NCBI RefSeq assembly: GCF_001273755.1
Contig: NZ_LGYA01000001.1
Span: forward strand, 3,659,683 to 3,723,682
Source: Peribacillus butanolivorans
GTDB lineage: Bacteria > Bacillota > Bacilli > Bacillales > DSM-1321
Direction of reading: 5' to 3'
Length of the DNA stretch: 64,000 nt
A program made the translations under genes and the position numbers. Under the pieces are notes generated by a model. That model saw only the letters and a list, made by a program, of their open reading frames with translations, made no database searches and was not told where the DNA came from. Below are positions 60,500 to 64,000 of this stretch, one piece after another. The number at the start of each line of letters is the position of its first letter. Within the stretch, counting starts at the first letter, position 1.

Positions 60500-60724
60500 T
60501 TAAAGCTTAAGTTCTCCCATACGAAGGAGCTCTATAACTGCCTGCGAACGTCCTTTGACTCCAAGCTTCTGCATCGCATTTGAAATATGGTTTCGAACTG
60601 TTTTTTCGCTAATAAACAATTCACCTGCGATTTCTTTTGTTGTTTTATCTTGTACTAGTAACTCAAATACTTCTTTTTCTCTTTTGGTGAGTAGTGGCTT
60701 ATGAGTGAATTCGTTCTCCTTCAA
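60500..60724 (-). CDS. gerE: GerE, late mother-cell transcription regulator
   Basis: 74 residues from TTG, with GGAGGG 9 nt upstream. LTKREKEVFELLVQDKTTKE, then LFISEKTVRNHISNAMQKLG and GRSQAVIELLRMGEL, is almost the same as B. subtilis GerE. It is a stand-alone LuxR-type helix-turn-helix that activates and represses sigma-K coat genes at the end of sporulation. Confidence 0.97.
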   Translation of the reverse strand: MKENEFTHKPLLTKREKEVFELLVQDKTTKEIAGELFISEKTVRNHISNAMQKLGVKGRSQAVIELLRMGELKL

Positions 60725-60787
60725 GTAATGTTACCCTCCTTGCCTTCACCAGCATAAAACCCGGAGTGGGTGTCTATTTAGTCAAGA

Positions 60788-60816
60788 TATAGTATGTCAG
60801 CTGGGGCAAGGGAGTG
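60788..60816 (-). promoter_or_regulatory. Sigma-K promoter of gerE
   Basis: On the minus strand CATACTATA (60788-60796) fits the sigma-K -10 consensus CATANNNTA exactly. An AC -35 element (60814-60815) lies 17 bp upstream. gerE is known to be sigma-K dependent. Confidence 0.75.
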
Positions 60817-60846
60817 ACTCTTTTACTTGTCTAATTGAAACTTTAT

Positions 60847-61311
60847 TTAAGAATGTTTGACCTTTGTTCGCGCCATACATTCCTTCATCTCTTCCGGCCA
60901 AGGAATCGGATTCCCAGTGGTTTTAGAGACTTGGACAATAGTTCCTCTACCCGTCAAGCAAACCGAACCATCTTGTTTGGTTCCCATGTAATGAATGTCC
61001 ACAGAAGAATTCCCGACATGGGCCGCTTTTACATGGATCATCAATTGATCGTTAAAAAAAACCTGCTGGATATAATCACATTGTAAATCGGCAACAACCG
61101 GTATCTCATTGCTTCCATCCGATGTCCAATCCTTCATAAAACCCATGCTATTAAAATACTCAATTCGTGCTTCCTCAAAATAGGTAAATGGAACCGTATT
61201 ATTCAAATGACCGAACATATCCGTTTCCGAAAAACGGACCTTAATTTCATGTTTAAAAGAAAAGTCGCTGCCCCATTCTTTTATATTATCGATATATGAT
61301 ATTCTGTTCAA
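60847..61311 (-). CDS. ysmA: Acyl-CoA thioesterase, 4HBT hotdog family (YsmA)
   Basis: 154 residues from TTG 61311, placed 6 nt after AAGGGGGTG; an ATG 36 bp upstream lies inside the operator palindrome. VRFSETDMFGHLNNTVPFTY has the D-x(3)-H-x(2)-N hotdog active-site pattern and is followed by FEEARIEYF. Hydrolyses an acyl-CoA. It sits upstream of gerE as ysmA does in B. subtilis. Expression is probably controlled by a FadR-like repressor. Confidence 0.88.
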   Translation of the reverse strand: MNRISYIDNIKEWGSDFSFKHEIKVRFSETDMFGHLNNTVPFTYFEEARIEYFNSMGFMKDWTSDGSNEIPVVADLQCDYIQQVFFNDQLMIHVKAAHVGNSSVDIHYMGTKQDGSVCLTGRGTIVQVSKTTGNPIPWPEEMKECMARTKVKHS

Positions 61312-61332
61312 TCTGTGCACCCCCTTATAAAA

Positions 61333-61350
61333 TGAATGACTATTCACTCA
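61333..61350. promoter_or_regulatory. FadR/TetR-type operator upstream of ysmA
   Basis: TGAATGACTATTCACTCA is a near-perfect palindrome. It matches the Bacillus FadR (YsiA) consensus TGAATGAMTANTCATTCA with one mismatch. It lies just upstream of the ysmA ribosome binding site. Confidence 0.65.
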
Positions 61351-61478
61351 TTTTATAAGAAAAAATAGATAATGGAAAGGATTTTATATTCTTATCCTGT
61401 AAATATGATGGATTTGACCACTTTATTATTTTACACAACACTATTTTTCAATTACAGATGGACGAGGAGTTTACTAGC

Positions 61479-61814
61479 TTGAGAGCTATTAAGGAACTTC
61501 CTGCAGCTGCTGAATCAAGCATCAGAGAAGCATTAAAAGAATTTGAAAATGAAAAGCCCGCAATTGTTGAAGCATACATACACCCAAATAATAGCTATAT
61601 TGTATTAGATCCCGGATTGACCGATCACGATATCGTAGAAGAATGCACAGCTGATTTTGCTAATAAGACTATCGTTAAGACCTATTACAACCAAGACGAA
61701 CTTCTATATCCAATTAAACCCAGAACTGCAAATGAGGTAGTTTGGTATCATAGTCGCCAGATGAATCCAATCATTTCATCGTACTGCAAAAAATTTGGGA
61801 CATCGATGATATGA
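61479..61814 (+). CDS. Hypothetical protein, 111 residues
   Basis: I prefer TTG 61479, 9 nt after GAGGAG, over an ATG at 61458 that lacks a ribosome binding site. The protein reads LRAIKELPAAAESSIREALK, then IVEAYIHPNNSYIVLDPGLT and KTIVKTYYNQDELLYPIKPR. It is soluble, mixed alpha-beta, with no signal peptide. I recognise no family. Confidence 0.6.
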   Translation: MRAIKELPAAAESSIREALKEFENEKPAIVEAYIHPNNSYIVLDPGLTDHDIVEECTADFANKTIVKTYYNQDELLYPIKPRTANEVVWYHSRQMNPIISSYCKKFGTSMI

Positions 61815-62042
61815 TTCCATTTACAAAATTCCAATTAACTAATAAATAGATTGTTATCCGGTCCATTGACGTCAATTGTGTCATTTTTATGGGCCGTTTA
61901 TTTAATTACCTCACTCTTTCTACTAAATTGGTATTATGTTGAAAGAGTGGATTTTAATATTTGTCCCCTCTTTTTCAAAATGTGACACAAAAGTGATGTC
62001 TTTCCATGTTATGCTTTTAACAAACAAATAGGAGCTGTAAAC

Positions 62043-62246
62043 ATGATTAAAAAATATGCTGTCATTTTACTTGCTGGCTTAATGTTAATTGGTTGTTCTT
62101 CTCAATCGAATGTAAAGGCATCTAAAGAAAAGACTTCTAAAGAAGTATCTGAAATAAACGATCCCGCAGACGTTATTTACGAAACAGACAAAACTAAAAA
62201 TCCTAAACACAAACAAACAGTGATACTTGAAATCGAATCGAAATAA
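62043..62246 (+). CDS. Small putative lipoprotein, 67 residues
   Basis: MIKKYAVILLAGLMLIGCSS is a type II signal peptide with lipobox LIGC (Cys 18). The mature part is short, charged and Lys/Glu rich. AGGAGC lies 7 nt upstream. Function unknown. Confidence 0.75.
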   Translation: MIKKYAVILLAGLMLIGCSSQSNVKASKEKTSKEVSEINDPADVIYETDKTKNPKHKQTVILEIESK

Positions 62247-62296
62247 TAAATAATAAGAGCGACTGCATTTAATTAGCAATCGCTCTTATTATTTAT
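62247..62296. terminator. Bidirectional terminator between lipoprotein and SMI1 genes
   Basis: Stem AAATAATAAGAGCGA/TCGCTCTTATTATTT, perfect over 15 bp, with an 18-nt loop region. Serves both convergent genes. Confidence 0.85.
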
Positions 62297-62297
62297 T

Positions 62298-62846
62298 TTA
62301 CCTGGTGGTATAGTAGTTTTCAGCTGTGTAAATAGGCCAGTCCCAAAACACTACGCCTTGTGAAATAATGTAGCGGTCTAAGAAAATTTCGAAATTAAGA
62401 TTTGGAGTTGCGAGTTCTGTAAACTCCAAAATGTTAAGGTAATTCGGATCCGAACTCTTTAGTTTTTCTGTATCTAATATGAGAAAACAATCTTCCAATA
62501 AATGTCCAATCGGAATCCCCAGTCCCTCCATTAACTCAAGTTCTTGAGCTTCCTTTACTTCATCTAAACTAAATAAATGAAGCCCGCCCCCTATGTTAAT
62601 ATCGTCTTCTTCGATCAATTCATATATTCTTGCCCCATTATGGAGTGTTAAGAATGCCTTGTAGTCTTCAGGAAGCTTGATGTTATTTTCCCTTTCAAAC
62701 ATTTCAATTTCAGTTGTCTGTATTGGAGCGTTAAAAGAACAAGAAACGTTACCAACTTCCCCTTCGTGTGATATTGTCTTCATTTGATTTTTGTTATTCA
62801 ACAATTTTTTAAGTCCAGATAGGGTGTTATGCACGAAATGACTCAT
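62298..62846 (-). CDS. SMI1/KNR4-family immunity protein
   Basis: 182 residues. The family core is EIEMFERENNIKLPEDYKAF with LTLHNGARIYELI and INIGGGLHLFSLDEV. FVLE-like LEDCFLILDTEKL and a C-terminal LNFEIFLDRYIISQGV complete it. SMI1/KNR4 proteins commonly neutralise nuclease toxins of the polymorphic toxin class. It starts 23 bp after the toxin exon. Confidence 0.88.
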   Translation of the reverse strand: MSHFVHNTLSGLKKLLNNKNQMKTISHEGEVGNVSCSFNAPIQTTEIEMFERENNIKLPEDYKAFLTLHNGARIYELIEEDDINIGGGLHLFSLDEVKEAQELELMEGLGIPIGHLLEDCFLILDTEKLKSSDPNYLNILEFTELATPNLNFEIFLDRYIISQGVVFWDWPIYTAENYYTTR

Positions 62847-62869
62847 TTACTTATCCCTCCAAAATTAAA

Positions 62870-63479
62870 TTAATATGCTTTCCACCAAGGAGATACTGTG
62901 TTCCAATGGAGATCTTCTGTCAACGGAAATACATTAGACATCGAATTCGTTCCGCCATATTCTAATGGCAATTCATGATGTGCTTGAAGCCCTGGCCAAG
63001 TTGCACCCCAGCCTGGATCTCCATATTCTTTAATATACCATGTCCTAAATTTTCTCTTAAGATTAGTATCCCTCTTAGTTCGTTTATCTTTTGGTACTAC
63101 CTTTATATTAGCTTTTGTCGGAGTCCACATAGTCGTTTTATTGTGTGAATTGTATATTTCAGGATAAGCAACTGTCTTTTTATTAACTAACACCTCTTCT
63201 GTTGCTCCGTCACTGGTTTGTGTTCCACTACCATTCCACCCCGCCGTAGTTCTTGTATAGGTTTGGTAAAAATTCGTAGTTTTATTATTGTAAGTCTTAG
63301 ACGTTTTTTTGCCGATTTTTATATCTGTACCTTGCCACTTCGTATCATATTTGATTACTTGAGTATATTTACCATACTGATCTTTACCTGCATAAAGTTT
63401 TCCGCCTGTCCATACGGTACGTTTGATCCCTCCACTCGCGTCATTAAAAACAAAAAAGGGAAAGGTTCTTATAACCGAA
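62870..63479 (-). pseudogene. 3' exon of a polymorphic nuclease toxin gene, interrupted by a group II intron
   Basis: About 202 codons are open. The C-terminal domain holds an HNH-like motif LQAHHELPLEYGGTNSMSNV with FPLTEDLHW. An upstream repetitive region (GGKLYAGKDQYGKYTQVIKY) looks like a toxin linker. The first 35 codons of the open frame, to the right of 63480, are group II intron sequence, so the real 5' exon must lie beyond the intron and outside the window. If the intron splices, the gene can be functional; otherwise it is broken. Immunity gene follows immediately. Confidence 0.7.
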
Positions 63480-64000
63480 ATCGAGTAGGAGGAGGCGCCT
63501 AGCCTCCGACCTCTCACACCACCGTACGTACCGTTCGGTATACGGCGGTTCAGTTTAAGTCTGACGTAGTTTTGTATATCGTTCATATAGATTGACTAAC
63601 CCTTGGTGGTGCCAATAAACATTATTAAGGGTTTTGTCTAGAATAGGACTATGCGCTATGCGCCAATAACCCTTTCTGCTATTTCCCCATTCATATGCTT
63701 TTCCAAATGGGACGCCTAATCCTTTGAGTTTCCTCACTCTTGTTCTTGGCAATTTCCATTGTTTCCATAGGCACATCCTGAGTCTTCTTCGAATCCATGA
63801 ATCTAAATTCTTCAATACGTTCGGAGTATCAATGAGGGCGAAATACCCCATCCAACCTCTAAGGTATTGCTTTAACTTATTTATTCGGAGTTTCATAGGT
63901 ATCGGTAATTTTCTCGAGGTCATTTCCCTGATTCGTTTCTTTACTCTCTTCACCGTTTGTTTAGCCAGTAGAACCTTCGGGTTCTTCTTTGACTTCGTGA
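63480..64000 (-). mobile_element. Group II intron, 3' part (continues past right edge)
   Basis: Domain V is seen on the minus strand at about 63518-63551 as GAACCGCCGTATACCGAACG then GTACGTACGGTGGT. A domain VI stem GGAGGC/GCCTCC follows at about 63493-63507, and the 3' end is CTCCTACTCGAT at about 63480. The maturase frame ends just before domain V. The 5' end is outside the window. Confidence 0.9.
63555..64000 (-). CDS. ltrA: Group II intron reverse transcriptase/maturase, C-terminal part
   Basis: The frame is open to the right edge; the visible 148 codons read KKNPKVLLAKQTVKRVKKRI, then REMTSRKLPIPMKLRINKLK, then QYLRGWMGYFALIDTPNVLK and LDSWIRRRLRMCLWKQWKLP. This is the maturase X domain plus the GIIM tail. 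The reverse transcriptase domain lies outside. It splices the intron and makes it mobile. Confidence 0.92.
   Translation of the reverse strand, partial: TKSKKNPKVLLAKQTVKRVKKRIREMTSRKLPIPMKLRINKLKQYLRGWMGYFALIDTPNVLKNLDSWIRRRLRMCLWKQWKLPRTRVRKLKGLGVPFGKAYEWGNSRKGYWRIAHSPILDKTLNNVYWHHQGLVNLYERYTKLRQT

Noticed and set aside
63481..63586. First 35 codons of the toxin frame as a true protein N terminus
   Set aside because: These bases are group II intron domains V and VI up to the 3' splice site; the open frame there is fortuitous.

Overview
The window is about 64 kb of chromosome from an endospore-forming Bacillaceae bacterium of moderate to low GC. The evidence is a gene order that follows, block by block, the B. 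subtilis arc from comC through min/mre, hem, lon/clpX and ilv-leu to rph/gerM/racE/gerE. There are many sporulation genes (spoIVFA/FB, spoIIB, spoVID, ysxE, gerM, gerE), T-box leaders and strong AGGAGG-type ribosome binding sites. Species assignment is not attempted. Nearly all conserved genes lie on the minus strand, so the text reads from high to low coordinates for most operons.

Region 1 (1-10.9 kb): 5' part of an RNase E/G gene, the sigma-K checkpoint pair spoIVFA-spoIVFB, a convergent S1-domain gene, then the division-site and cell-shape cluster minD-minC-mreD-mreC-mreB, radC, maf, spoIIB and comC. Region 2 (11.2-17.5 kb): folC and valS, with a plus-strand pair of overlapping RimK-like ATP-grasp genes between them; valS has a T-box leader. 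Region 3 (17.6-28.9 kb): small membrane protein, ysxE and spoVID (coat morphogenesis), an unusual array of about 24 degenerate 20-bp repeats, the hemA-X-C-D-B-L tetrapyrrole operon, ysxD-like membrane gene and engB. Region 4 (28.9-37.7 kb): lonA, lonB, clpX, tig and a TPR protein, i.e. protein quality control. Region 5 (37.7-46.3 kb): ilvB-ilvH-ilvC-leuA-leuB-leuC-leuD for branched-chain amino acids, under a leucine-type T-box with a sigma-A promoter and a cre-like site.

Region 6 (46.5-55.3 kb) is accessory. It holds a GNAT protein, an ECF sigma/PadR/SEDS three-gene operon in which the SEDS protein carries an N-terminal HAAS-like domain, several small membrane proteins, a GC-rich 129-bp repeat element, a GIY-YIG/DUF2087 pair, a gene relic, and two identical tRNA-Arg(UCU) genes. 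The tRNA genes flank an alpha/beta hydrolase and a small ORF whose ribosome binding site lies in one arm of a long inverted repeat. Region 7 (55.3-61.4 kb): ysnB-ysnA-rph-gerM, an inserted DHFR/RibD-like reductase, racE, a MarR regulator, gerE with a sigma-K promoter, and a thioesterase with a FadR-like operator.

Region 8 (61.4-64 kb): unknown small protein, lipoprotein, an SMI1/KNR4 immunity gene, and the 3' exon of a nuclease toxin gene interrupted by a group II intron whose maturase runs off the right edge.

All functional calls come from reading translated sequence and gene order. No database search was run, so family names rest on recognised motifs and recalled relatives.
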